Assembly: GCA_002320815.1 (NCBI GenBank)
Contig: DCLA01000102.1
Coordinates: forward strand, 1 to 64,000
DNA length: 64,000 nt
Reading direction: 5' to 3'
Source: Myxococcales bacterium UBA1660
Lineage (GTDB): Bacteria > Myxococcota_A > Polyangia > Polyangiales > Houyiibacteriaceae
A program made the translations under genes and the position numbers. The notes beneath the pieces were generated by a model that did not search any database, was not told the origin of the DNA, and saw only the letters and a program-made list of their open reading frames with translations. Numbering within the stretch: position 1 is the stretch's first letter; each line of letters starts with the position of its first letter. Below, one piece after another: positions 34,057 to 42,155 of the stretch.

Positions 34057-35427
34057 ATGGTGCGGGGCCCGGGCCGCTGCCAGTCGTCCGCACGCCACTC
34101 CCTTGCCCCCGGGCCGCGCGGAGCCGACGATCCCGCCATCACTGCTTCGACCCGCTCCTCCCTCCTCCTGGCCCTGACGCTGGGCCCGGCCCTCGCCTGC
34201 GCCGGCGCCCAGCACGGCGCCGAGGTCCAGGACGTCGACGCCGGCCACGACGCCGGACCGCCCGACGCCGGCACCGATCAGGGCCCCCGCGACGCCGGGC
34301 CGCCGCCGCTGCCCACGCCCGCCGCCGGCCCCGACCTGGCCCTCGGGGGCGAGACCACCTGCGCCCTCACCGAGGGCCGCGTGCGCTGCTGGGGGAGCAA
34401 CCGTTTCGGCCAGCTCGGGGATCCCTCGATGGCCATGGGCGCCAGCGAGCGCCGCGCGCGACCAACCGCCGTCGCCGGCCTGACCGCGCCTCTTCGGATC
34501 ACCGCGGGGACCTTCCACGTCTGCGCGCTGGAGACCGGCGGGGCCGTGCGTTGCTGGGGCCACGGGGGCTGGGGCCAGCTCGGCGACGGAGCCACCGAAG
34601 ACCGTCAGTCACCCGTCGCGGTCGAGGCGCTGGAGCGCGTGGTCGCGGTGGACGCCGGTCAGAGCCACACCTGCGCGCTGCGCGACGATGGGTCGGTGCA
34701 CTGCTGGGGCCGCAACCACATGGGGCAGCTCGGCGACGGCACCACCGAGGACCACGCGACCCCGACCCGCGTGGCCGCGGTGGAGCGCGGGGTCGCCCTG
34801 GCGGTCGGCGGTAACCACACCTGCGTGCTCCGGGAGGATGGCGCGGTGCTCTGCTGGGGCGAGAACCTCGAAGGCCAGCTGGGCGACGGGACCCGCTCCG
34901 AGCCGCGGGGATTCCGCCGCGAGCCCGCGGCGGTCGCCGAGCTCCCGCCTGCCGACCGGTTGTGGAGCGGCTGGGCCCACGTCTGCGCGCGGACGGCGGA
35001 GGCCGTGCGCTGCTGGGGGCGCAACGACTCGATGCAGCTCGGCGCCCGGGGTCGTGGCAGCGCCAACGACGCCCTCGTCACCCCGCACGTGATGGAGGGC
35101 GCCGCCGGTGCGGAGACCATGGCCCTGGGGGCCCGCTTCGGCTGCGCGCTCCTGCCGCCGCTCCCCACCGACGGTGGCGTGGGGCGACCGCGCCTCCGGT
35201 GCGTGGGGCTCGATCATCGCGGCCAGCTCGGGAACGGCAGCCGCCGGCAGCGGCGCGAGCTGACCGAGGTGGCCCTCGAGGAGACCCCGGTGGTCCTCGG
35301 CGCCGGGGTGCAGCACACCTGCGCCATCGACCCGAGCGGCGGGATCTGGTGCTGGGGCGACGACCGGGCGGACCAGGTGGGGGGCGGCCGGCACCGGCTG
35401 GTGGCCGAGCCCCGTCGAGTCGACTAG
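34057..35427 (+). CDS. RCC1-repeat lipoprotein
   Basis: A 456-residue surface protein with an Ala/Pro/Asp linker and RCC1-type repeats (residues about 95-450): CALTEGRVRCWGSNRFGQLG, VCALETGGAVRCWGHGGWGQ, TCALRDDGSVHCWGRNHMGQ, and others with the HTCAL..D/G..CWG..GQLGDG pattern, forming a seven-bladed propeller. The lipobox is LTLGPALAC. The ATG at 34057 gives an oddly long signal (46 residues). A better signal peptide (MTASTRSSLLLALTLGPALAC) would begin at an ATC codon at 34138. Similar Cys-bearing RCC1 lipoproteins are abundant in Polyangia; function unknown. Confidence 0.75.
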   Translation: MVRGPGRCQSSARHSLAPGPRGADDPAITASTRSSLLLALTLGPALACAGAQHGAEVQDVDAGHDAGPPDAGTDQGPRDAGPPPLPTPAAGPDLALGGETTCALTEGRVRCWGSNRFGQLGDPSMAMGASERRARPTAVAGLTAPLRITAGTFHVCALETGGAVRCWGHGGWGQLGDGATEDRQSPVAVEALERVVAVDAGQSHTCALRDDGSVHCWGRNHMGQLGDGTTEDHATPTRVAAVERGVALAVGGNHTCVLREDGAVLCWGENLEGQLGDGTRSEPRGFRREPAAVAELPPADRLWSGWAHVCARTAEAVRCWGRNDSMQLGARGRGSANDALVTPHVMEGAAGAETMALGARFGCALLPPLPTDGGVGRPRLRCVGLDHRGQLGNGSRRQRRELTEVALEETPVVLGAGVQHTCAIDPSGGIWCWGDDRADQVGGGRHRLVAEPRRVD

Positions 35428-35451
35428 CGCGCCGGTTCGGGGGCTTGCGGG

Positions 35452-35970
35452 CTACTTCGCCAAGGACTTCCGTAAGTGGGTACGGATGTCCGGGATCCCG
35501 TAGCGTCCGCTGTAGTCGGTGATCGCGAACCCGAGCGCGGTGTAGAAGGGGCGGTTGTCGGGCATCTGGCTGCGGGCGGTCGCTTCGAGCACCGTCGCCC
35601 CCGCCCGGCGAGCCAGGCCTTCGATCCACTCGGTGAGGGCCCGGCCGTGGCCGGCGCCGCGGAGCTCGGGGACCACCCCCATGCGCTCGAAGGAGACCGC
35701 CGCGCCCGGGACCACCGGGAACGACCTCCCGGCGGCCGCAGCCGCGAGGCGCGAGCGCAGGGGCTCCGTCGCCACCACCCGCGCGGTCCCGACGGGCGTC
35801 CCCTGGACCTCGAGCAACACCGGGCTCCCCTCGCCGTAGGCCCGCTGCACCCGGTCGAGGGTCTCCCGAAGCGCCGAGGAAGGCTCCGGGAACGCTGCGG
35901 TCTCCGCGAACGCGCGATGCATCAGGGCCAGGCAGGTCGCGGCTTCGTCGTAGCGAGCGAGGCGGATCAC
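35452..35970 (-). CDS. GNAT-family N-acetyltransferase
   Basis: A 172-residue acetyltransferase. The acetyl-CoA binding motif A is in MGVVPELRGAGHGRALTEWI (about residues 97-116), preceded by VGTARVVATEPLRSRL and followed by ATVLEATARSQMPDNRPFYT and LGFAITDY, the usual motif B. Length is typical. Substrate not predictable. It stands alone between the RCC1 and the glycosyltransferase genes. Confidence 0.85.
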   Translation of the reverse strand: MIRLARYDEAATCLALMHRAFAETAAFPEPSSALRETLDRVQRAYGEGSPVLLEVQGTPVGTARVVATEPLRSRLAAAAAGRSFPVVPGAAVSFERMGVVPELRGAGHGRALTEWIEGLARRAGATVLEATARSQMPDNRPFYTALGFAITDYSGRYGIPDIRTHLRKSLAK

Positions 35971-36025
35971 CCAGCCGGTCTACCACGTTGCGTCTCGACC
36001 ACGTCGGGGGCATCGTCGGCGCCTC

Positions 36026-36802
36026 ATGGCCCGCGTCGTCCTGGTCGTGCCTTGCTACAACGAGGCCTCGCGTCTGCCGGCGGACGAGTTCGTCCGCTTC
36101 CGGCTGGCCCAGGACGAGCTGCGCGTGCTCTTCGTCGACGACGGCTCGACCGACGCCACCCGGGAGGTCCTCGCCGAGCTCTGCGCTCGCGACCCCGCGC
36201 GGCTCGAGCTGCTGGCCCTGGATCGCAACGGCGGCAAGGGCGAGGCGGTGCGCCGGGGGGTCCTCCACGCGCTGGACACCGGAGCGGAGTGGGTCGGCTA
36301 CTGGGACGCCGATCTGGCGACCCCCCTCGACGAGCTCGAGCGCTTCTGCGCCGTGCTCCGGGAGGAGCCCGCCAAGGACGTGGTCTTCGGAGCCCGGGTG
36401 CGGCTCCTCGGGCGGCGCATCGAGCGCAAACTCTACCGGCACCTCTACGGCCGGGCCTTCGTCACCGCGGTGAGCACGATGCTGGCGTTGCCCATCTACG
36501 ACACCCAGTGCGGCGCCAAGCTCTTCCGGGGAGGCGCCGAGCTCGGCCCGGTGTTCGCCGAGCCCTTCCTCTCCCGCTGGATCTTCGACGTCGAGATCCT
36601 CGCCCGCCTGGCGGGGCGCTACGAGGCGCGGGGCGTCGAGCTGGCGGACCGGCTCGTCGAGGTGCCTCTCCGACGCTGGACCGACGTCGCGGGGTCGAAG
36701 ATCACCTCGTTCGACGCCGCGCGGGCGGCCGCCGAGTTGCTGCGGATCGGCCGGGTCTACCGCGGCGTCCTCGCGCCGCGCCGCCGCCGCCGTCACTCCT
36801 GA
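36026..36802 (+). CDS. Glycosyltransferase family 2, dolichyl-phosphate-glucose synthase-like
   Basis: A 258-residue GT2 enzyme: VVLVVPCYNEASRLPADEF, LRVLFVDDGSTDATREVL, LLALDRNGGKGEAVRRGVLH, the DxD-type WVGYWDADLATPLDEL, FGARVRLLGRRIERKLYRH, YDTQCGAKLFRG and SRWIFDVEILARL. This pattern matches polyprenyl-phosphate glucosyl/mannosyl synthases. No membrane helix is present, so it is a soluble or peripheral enzyme. A few bases of its 3' end overlap the convergent kinase gene. Confidence 0.85.
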   Translation: MARVVLVVPCYNEASRLPADEFVRFRLAQDELRVLFVDDGSTDATREVLAELCARDPARLELLALDRNGGKGEAVRRGVLHALDTGAEWVGYWDADLATPLDELERFCAVLREEPAKDVVFGARVRLLGRRIERKLYRHLYGRAFVTAVSTMLALPIYDTQCGAKLFRGGAELGPVFAEPFLSRWIFDVEILARLAGRYEARGVELADRLVEVPLRRWTDVAGSKITSFDAARAAAELLRIGRVYRGVLAPRRRRRHS

Positions 36803-38358
36803 CCGGCCACCGCGTCCAGGCGCGGCCGGCGGCTCACGTGGGTGAGCAGCCAGCGCCGGAGGTCGTCGCCGTCGAGGGGCGCGGGCAAGACCGCGTCCTC
36901 GGCCACGGATCCGACGGGCGCACGCCCGACCCAGACGATGCGATGGACGGACTCGCGCAACGCCGCCGCCAGATGGACCGCGGCGGGATCCACGAACGCG
37001 AAGTCGAGGGGGGCGCCCGGGTCCCGGAGCGCGTCGAGGGTCGTGACCTGGACCCGATGCTCCCGGAGCGCGCCGGTCAGCCCTTCGGCCGCGGGACCGA
37101 CCACCACCGCCCGGGAGGCAGCGGCCGTGGGCCGCATGCCGCTGATCGCCTCATCGGCGGTGGGGACCAAGTGCACCCGGGGGAGGAGCACCTCGAAGCG
37201 GGTCCCGTGGCCCTTGGCGCTCTCCACGGTGAGCTCGCCGCCCAAGCGCAACGCGAGGTGCCGAACGAGGGGGAGCCCCAAGCCGGACCCCTCCCTCTTG
37301 GTGGTGAAGTAGGGATCGAAGACGCGGTCGCGGGTCTCGGGGTCCATCCCCGGGCCGTCGTCGCGGACCACGATGCGTAGGCGGTGGTCGATCGCCTCCG
37401 CTTGGATGTCCACGGTGCCGCCCTTGGGCACGGCCTCGATGGCGTTCTTCATCAAGTTCCACACGATGGACCGGAGGTCCTCGGGCGGCGCCGCGGCGAT
37501 GAGCTGGCCCTCGATGGAGCGGCGCACGTGGATCTTCCGGCGACTGGCGACGGCGGCGAAGCCGTCCACGAGGTCTGCGAGCAGCGGGCCCACGTCGGCG
37601 ACGACGGGCGCTTCACTGAGCTGGCTGCGCTTCAGGGCCCGCCGGGTGCTCTGGACCGCCCGCAGGGTGTCGTTGGCGGCTTCTTCGATGTGCCGGATGG
37701 CGTCGCTCACCTCGGCCGGGGTCGACTCCGGATCCCGCGCGATGGCCGCCAGGCTGGCCATGGCCGTGAGCCCGTTGGCCATCTCGTGGTTCACGGTCGC
37801 CAGCACCTCGAGCTCGCCGGCGGCGCTGTCCGCGAGGGCGACCACCGCGAGCTGGAGGCCCTGGTCGCCCATCGAGGCGTAGAGCCGCCAGCGGTTGGCG
37901 CCGCGGTTCAGGTCACAGGCGGCTTCGCCCGCCTTGCGGGCGCGCTCCAGGCACCCGAGCAGCGTGGGGTCCGTGGCCGGGTGACCGGTGAGGCGCTCGA
38001 TGGCGTCCGCCGCGGTGCCCGGGAACCCCACGCCCAGGCTCCGCTCGGCGGGGCTGGTCAGCGGGCGGATGCCTCGGGCCGACTCCTCGAAGAGGGGGAT
38101 CTGCAGACCACGCGCGAGGCGCCGGAGGGGCGTCGCCACGGGTTGGGGGACGGTCACCGGTCGCGCGAGGTCTCGCAGCGCCGCGATGACCTGCTCGCCG
38201 ACGCCCGCCGCCCGGGCGGAGGCGACCGCGGTGCGGACCTCGGCTGGATTGGGTCCGCGGAGGGCGCGAGCGAGCTCGGCCACTTGGTCATCTCGCCCCA
38301 GATCGTCCACCTCGGGAAGGGTAGGGCAGGTTGGCTCGGGTTTCGAGGGTGAGTACAC
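36793..38358 (-). CDS. Soluble histidine kinase with degenerate C-terminal receiver
   Basis: A 521-residue protein. The N-terminal 185 residues are unrecognised and helical (GTAADAIERLTGHPATDPTL; ANRWRLYASMGDQGLQLAVV) and may be a sensor. The HisKA core has VNHEMANGLTAMASL (phospho-His near residue 189). HATPase motifs are NLMKNAIEAVP, RDDGPGMDPE, FDPYFTTKREGSGLGLPLV and GHGTRFEVLLP. The last 110 residues look like a receiver lacking clear phosphorylation Asp and Lys sites (AVVVGPAAEGLTGALREH; DFAFVDPAAV). No membrane segment and no partner response regulator are nearby. Confidence 0.85.
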   Translation of the reverse strand: MYSPSKPEPTCPTLPEVDDLGRDDQVAELARALRGPNPAEVRTAVASARAAGVGEQVIAALRDLARPVTVPQPVATPLRRLARGLQIPLFEESARGIRPLTSPAERSLGVGFPGTAADAIERLTGHPATDPTLLGCLERARKAGEAACDLNRGANRWRLYASMGDQGLQLAVVALADSAAGELEVLATVNHEMANGLTAMASLAAIARDPESTPAEVSDAIRHIEEAANDTLRAVQSTRRALKRSQLSEAPVVADVGPLLADLVDGFAAVASRRKIHVRRSIEGQLIAAAPPEDLRSIVWNLMKNAIEAVPKGGTVDIQAEAIDHRLRIVVRDDGPGMDPETRDRVFDPYFTTKREGSGLGLPLVRHLALRLGGELTVESAKGHGTRFEVLLPRVHLVPTADEAISGMRPTAAASRAVVVGPAAEGLTGALREHRVQVTTLDALRDPGAPLDFAFVDPAAVHLAAALRESVHRIVWVGRAPVGSVAEDAVLPAPLDGDDLRRWLLTHVSRRPRLDAVAGQE

Positions 38359-38381
38359 GATTCCCGTGCTATTCCCCGCCG

Positions 38382-39458
38382 ATGAGCACCAAAACCGATC
38401 CGGGTCGTTTCTTCGAAGACTTCCAAATGGGGGAGACGCTGGTCCACGCGGTCCCGCGGACCCTCACCGAGGGCGATCAGGCGCTCTACGTGGCGCTCAC
38501 CGGCGACCGCTCGCCGCTCCACTGCTCGGCGGAGTTCGCGCGCTCCCTCGGCTACGAGCGGGAGACCGTGAACGACCTCTTGGTGTTCCACATGGTCTTC
38601 GGCAAAACGGTGGACGACGTCTCGCTCAATGCCGTCGCCAACCTGGGCTACGCCGGCCTGCGCTTCCTGCAGCCGGTCTACCCCGGAGACACGGTGCGCT
38701 CGGTCAGCGAGGTGCTGGGGAAGAAGGAGAACTCCAGCGGGAAGACCGGCATCGTGTGGGTGAAGACCACCGGCACCAACCAGCGGGGCGAGGTGGTGCT
38801 GGAGTACACGCGCTGGGTCATGGTCCACAAGAAGGACCCGGCGACGCCGACCGGCGAGGCCGACGCCCCCGAGGTGCCGGGAGCCGTCGAGGCCAGCCAA
38901 CTCCACGTGCCGGGGTCCCTCGACCTGAGCGGCTTCGAGACCTGGGCCACCGGCGGCAAGGCCTTCTTCGACGACTACGCCGTGGGCGAGCGGATCGACC
39001 ACGTCGACGGCATGACCATCGAAGAGACCGAACACGCGATGGCCACCCGGCTCTATCAGAACACCGCGAAGGTCCACTTCGACGCTCACGCGATGAAGGA
39101 CAGCCGCTTCGGCAAGCGACTCATGTACGGCGGTCACGTGATCAGCGTGGCCAAGGCGCTCTCGTTCAATGGGCTCCAGAACGCGCTGGGGATCCTGGCC
39201 TTCAACGGCGGGACCCACGCCGCGCCCACGTTCGCCGGTGACACGCTCTATGCGTGGAGCGAGATCCTGGACGCGCAGCCGCTCGAGGGCCGCGACGACT
39301 GTGGGGCGCTCCGGGTCCGGCTGGTGGCGGTCAAGAACCGAGACCCGCTAGCCGAGGAGACCCCGCTGCGCGTGGAGGTGGACGGCAAGCAGCGCTTCCA
39401 CCCCGCGGTGGTCCTGGAGCTGGACCACTGGGTGCTCATGCCGCGCCGACCGGCATGA
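38382..39458 (+). CDS. mch: Mesaconyl-CoA hydratase
   Basis: A 358-residue double-MaoC (hot-dog) hydratase that adds water to mesaconyl-CoA, giving beta-methylmalyl-CoA in the ethylmalonyl-CoA pathway. The alphaproteobacterial Mch pattern is strongly conserved: GRFFEDFQMGETLVHAVPRT, NDLLVFHMVFGKTVDDVSLN, AVANLGYAGLRFLQPVYPGD, ENSSGKTGIVWVKTTGTNQR, DDYAVGERIDHVDGMTIEE, RLYQNTAKVHFDAH and FNGGTHAAPTFAGDTLYAWS. I chose ATG 38382 because the homology starts there; a longer frame from 38331 is not homologous. It faces the mcd-ccr-meaB-ecm operon across one RCC1 lipoprotein gene. Confidence 0.92.
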   Translation: MSTKTDPGRFFEDFQMGETLVHAVPRTLTEGDQALYVALTGDRSPLHCSAEFARSLGYERETVNDLLVFHMVFGKTVDDVSLNAVANLGYAGLRFLQPVYPGDTVRSVSEVLGKKENSSGKTGIVWVKTTGTNQRGEVVLEYTRWVMVHKKDPATPTGEADAPEVPGAVEASQLHVPGSLDLSGFETWATGGKAFFDDYAVGERIDHVDGMTIEETEHAMATRLYQNTAKVHFDAHAMKDSRFGKRLMYGGHVISVAKALSFNGLQNALGILAFNGGTHAAPTFAGDTLYAWSEILDAQPLEGRDDCGALRVRLVAVKNRDPLAEETPLRVEVDGKQRFHPAVVLELDHWVLMPRRPA

Positions 39459-39464
39459 ACGAAG

Positions 39465-39496
39465 CGATCGGGTACGATTTTGTTCGTACCCGATCG
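39465..39496 (+). terminator. Perfect 13-bp inverted repeat after mch
   Basis: Arms 39465-39477 (CGATCGGGTACGA) and 39484-39496 (TCGTACCCGATCG) with a 6-base loop TTTTGT, 6 bp after the mch stop. The long perfect stem suits a rho-independent-like terminator without a long T-run, or an operator for the following gene. It stands in an AT-richer patch (39470-39540). Confidence 0.75.
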
Positions 39497-39614
39497 TTCG
39501 TATTCCCGAAATTGCAAGGTTGGTTTTCCTTCATCGTTGGGGAAGTCTCGCCGGCGTCGGGGGGAAATGGGGCCCCCGTCGTTGCGCCGCTCCGGCGCAG
39601 GGAGGAACGACGAG

Positions 39615-42002
39615 ATGACCGATCGATGGATGGTGGCCGCGCTGGTGGCGGCCCTGGCGTGGGGCTGCGGCGACGACGACGAGCCGACCGCGACGAGCAC
39701 CACGGTGCCGCCGGGCGAGGTGCCGACGGGGGCGCCCGCCGAGGCGCCGCCGCAGCCGATGGCCTGCACCGGCGAGGAGCACACCTGCGTCATGAAGGCG
39801 ACCGGTGAAGTGCTCTGCGCCGGCGAGAACCTCGAGGGCGAGCTCGGCGACGGGACCACCCGGGACCGCTGGGCGTGGACCCCGGTCGTGGGCCTGACCG
39901 ACGCCAAGGCGATCGAATGTGGCGCGCGCCACACCTGCGCCATCCGGCGCAGCGGCGAGGTGAGCTGCTGGGGAAGGAACCGCAACGGGGAGCTGGGCGC
40001 CGGCCACACCGACGTGACCATGCAGCCGGTGGGCGTCAGCGGGCTGACCGGGGTCGCCGAGCTCAGCGCAGGGACCAACACCACCTGCGCCCGCCTCGGC
40101 GACGGGTCGGTGAAGTGCTGGGGCGCCGCGGGCAGCGGGCTGCTCGGCCGGGACAGCAGCGACGCGAGCTCGACGCCGCTGGCCATCGCCAACCTGAGCG
40201 GCGCGACCGCCATCGCGGTGGGCCGGGCCCACGCCTGCGCCCAGAAGGGCGACGGCACCGTGTGGTGCTGGGGCGCCAACAACGACAAGCAGCTCGCCCA
40301 GGCCAACGAGGGCGTGCGCCAGTCGCACACGCCGATGCAGGTCCCCGGGCTCACCGGCGTGAGCTCCCTCGCCGCCGGCGGGGACCACACCTGCGCGGTG
40401 ACCGCCGCGGGGGTGTCCTGCTGGGGCGACAACGACAACGGCCAGTGCACCGCCGAAGCGGCCACCGACGATCCCATCGCCGCGCCGACGGCCGTGGCCG
40501 GGCTGACCGGCGTTCGCGCCATGGCCCTGGGTAGCAAGCGGAGCTGCGCCCTGATGGCCGACGGAAGCGCCAAGTGCTGGGGCTACAACAACTACACCGC
40601 CGGCCTCCTGGGCATCGGACCCACCGAGGGCGTCCGGGACGCGGACGCGCCCACCGCCGTCGCCGGAGTCACCGGCGGCCAGAGCATCGACACCAGCAAC
40701 GACCACACCTGCGTGGTGGACGGCGCGGGCGGGCTCACCTGCTGGGGCGCCGCCGGCGCCGGCCGGATGGGCAACGGCTCCCAGAACAGCCTGCAGGCGG
40801 CGACCAAGGTGGTGGAGAACATCGCCGCCGCCAGCGGCGAGGCCAGCTCTCTGGACAGCTTCCCCGCCGCGGAAGGCGAGCTCACCGTGGAGCCCCACCT
40901 GGCCGTGGGTCAGAACCACGTCTGCGGCGTGAAGACCGACGGGCACGTCTACTGCTTCGGCGAGGGCGGCGAGGGCGTGCTTGGCAACGGGTCGCAGCGG
41001 CCCAACGCCAGCCAGGGCGGCGTCGAGGTCGCCGGCATCTCGGACGCGGTGCAGGTCACCGTGGGTCTCCGGCAGTCGTGTGCCCTTCGCCGCAACGGCG
41101 AGGTGGCCTGCTGGGGCCGGGTCAACCAGGAGCATCGCTCCAGCCATCCCTATCCGATGAGCCTCGGCGAGCCGGTGAAGCAGATCTCGGTCGGCGGATC
41201 CGTCGACGCCATCGTGCTCTGCGGCGTCCACATGGACGGCACCGTGAGCTGTCTGGGCAACAACTGGGGCGGCATGCTCGGCCGGGGCTCCAGGAGCCAG
41301 ATGGAGCTCACCGCGGCCAAGATCGCCGACCTGACCGACGTCGAGGAGGTCCACGTGGCGGTCGACTCGGTGTGCGCGCGCCAGAGCAGCGGCAAGGTCT
41401 TCTGCTGGGGCGCGGGCCGGAAGGGGCAGCTCGGCAACGGCGCGACCGACTCGGCGATGGCGCCGGTCGAGGTCAGCGGTCTCCGGGACGCCGTCGCGCT
41501 CGGCGGCGGCTACTACGACCACTGCGCCGCGCGCCGGGGCGGGTCCTACGTGTGCTGGGGGGACAACGAGGACGGTCAGCTCGCCAACGGGCAGACCGGT
41601 CGCGAGGCCAACAGCGCCACCCCGGTGGCCATCCGCGGCCTCGCCGGGGTGACCACCGCCGGCGGGACCACCGATTCGATGTGCGCCGTGACCCGCTCGG
41701 GCCCCCGCTGCTGGGGTGCCAACGACTTCGGTCAGACCGGCAGCGGCGACGCCGAGACCGACGACGTGACCGCGCCGGTCGAGTGGAAGACCGACGACGA
41801 GGCGGTCGCCGCGCTCGGCGACGTGATCCGCATGGGCTGCGGCTCGAACTACTGCTGCGCGCTCCACTCGGGCGGCGGCGTGAGCTGCGCCGGGTCCACG
41901 CCCATCGGCGGCGGCAGCGGCTTTTTGGGCATGGGGAACCGACGGAGCGCGACCCCCATCGTCGCCCCCGGCGTGACCTTCGCCGTCCCCACCGCCGAGT
42001 AG
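39615..42002 (+). CDS. Large RCC1-repeat lipoprotein
   Basis: A 795-residue lipoprotein. The ATG at 39615 has GGAGG (39601-39605) at a good distance, and MTDRWMVAALVAALAWGC with GDDD is a complete lipoprotein signal; upstream in-frame starts are discarded. A Thr/Pro linker precedes about 15 RCC1-like repeats: HTCVMKATGEVLCAGENLEG, HTCAIRRSGEVSCWGRNRNG, TCARLGDGSVKCWGAAGSGL, SCALRRNGEVACWGRVNQEH, and so on, with conserved Cys and GQLGDG-type turns. Two seven-bladed propellers would fit. It is a likely surface adhesin or binding protein. It lies inside the ethylmalonyl-CoA locus but is not part of that pathway by sequence. Confidence 0.85.
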   Translation: MTDRWMVAALVAALAWGCGDDDEPTATSTTVPPGEVPTGAPAEAPPQPMACTGEEHTCVMKATGEVLCAGENLEGELGDGTTRDRWAWTPVVGLTDAKAIECGARHTCAIRRSGEVSCWGRNRNGELGAGHTDVTMQPVGVSGLTGVAELSAGTNTTCARLGDGSVKCWGAAGSGLLGRDSSDASSTPLAIANLSGATAIAVGRAHACAQKGDGTVWCWGANNDKQLAQANEGVRQSHTPMQVPGLTGVSSLAAGGDHTCAVTAAGVSCWGDNDNGQCTAEAATDDPIAAPTAVAGLTGVRAMALGSKRSCALMADGSAKCWGYNNYTAGLLGIGPTEGVRDADAPTAVAGVTGGQSIDTSNDHTCVVDGAGGLTCWGAAGAGRMGNGSQNSLQAATKVVENIAAASGEASSLDSFPAAEGELTVEPHLAVGQNHVCGVKTDGHVYCFGEGGEGVLGNGSQRPNASQGGVEVAGISDAVQVTVGLRQSCALRRNGEVACWGRVNQEHRSSHPYPMSLGEPVKQISVGGSVDAIVLCGVHMDGTVSCLGNNWGGMLGRGSRSQMELTAAKIADLTDVEEVHVAVDSVCARQSSGKVFCWGAGRKGQLGNGATDSAMAPVEVSGLRDAVALGGGYYDHCAARRGGSYVCWGDNEDGQLANGQTGREANSATPVAIRGLAGVTTAGGTTDSMCAVTRSGPRCWGANDFGQTGSGDAETDDVTAPVEWKTDDEAVAALGDVIRMGCGSNYCCALHSGGGVSCAGSTPIGGGSGFLGMGNRRSATPIVAPGVTFAVPTAE

Positions 42003-42053
42003 CCCGCTCCCAAACCCCCGGACCCCGGTCCCCCCGGACCCCCGGTCCACCCG

Positions 42054-42089
42054 AAAGAGCCCACCCCGGTACCCCGGCGCGGGCTCTTT
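42054..42089 (+). terminator. Bidirectional terminator between convergent genes
   Basis: Inverted repeat AAAGAGCCC (42054-42062) / GGGCTCTTT (42081-42089) with an 18-base GC-rich loop, followed by TTC. The A-run on the left and the T-run on the right let it act on both strands, ending the RCC1 transcript (plus) and the mcd operon (minus). Confidence 0.8.
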
Positions 42090-42091
42090 CT

Positions 42092-42149
42092 TCGGGGACG
42101 ATCGTCGTCTTTGTCGTCTTTCGGGGACGATCGTCGTCTTTGTCGTCTT
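42092..42149. repeat. Perfect 29-bp tandem duplication
   Basis: Two adjacent identical 29-bp units (42092-42120 and 42121-42149), each beginning TCGGGGACGATCGTC and containing the palindrome GACGATCGTC. They lie between the terminator and the stop codon of mcd, so they would be in its 3' untranslated region. Possible slippage product. Confidence 0.85.
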
Positions 42150-42155
42150 TTCGGT

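Noticed and set aside
35078..36796. A 572-codon minus-strand frame across the GNAT and glycosyltransferase genes
   Set aside because: It runs opposite or out of phase with two clear enzymes, and its translation is Pro/Arg/Gly-rich with no motifs.
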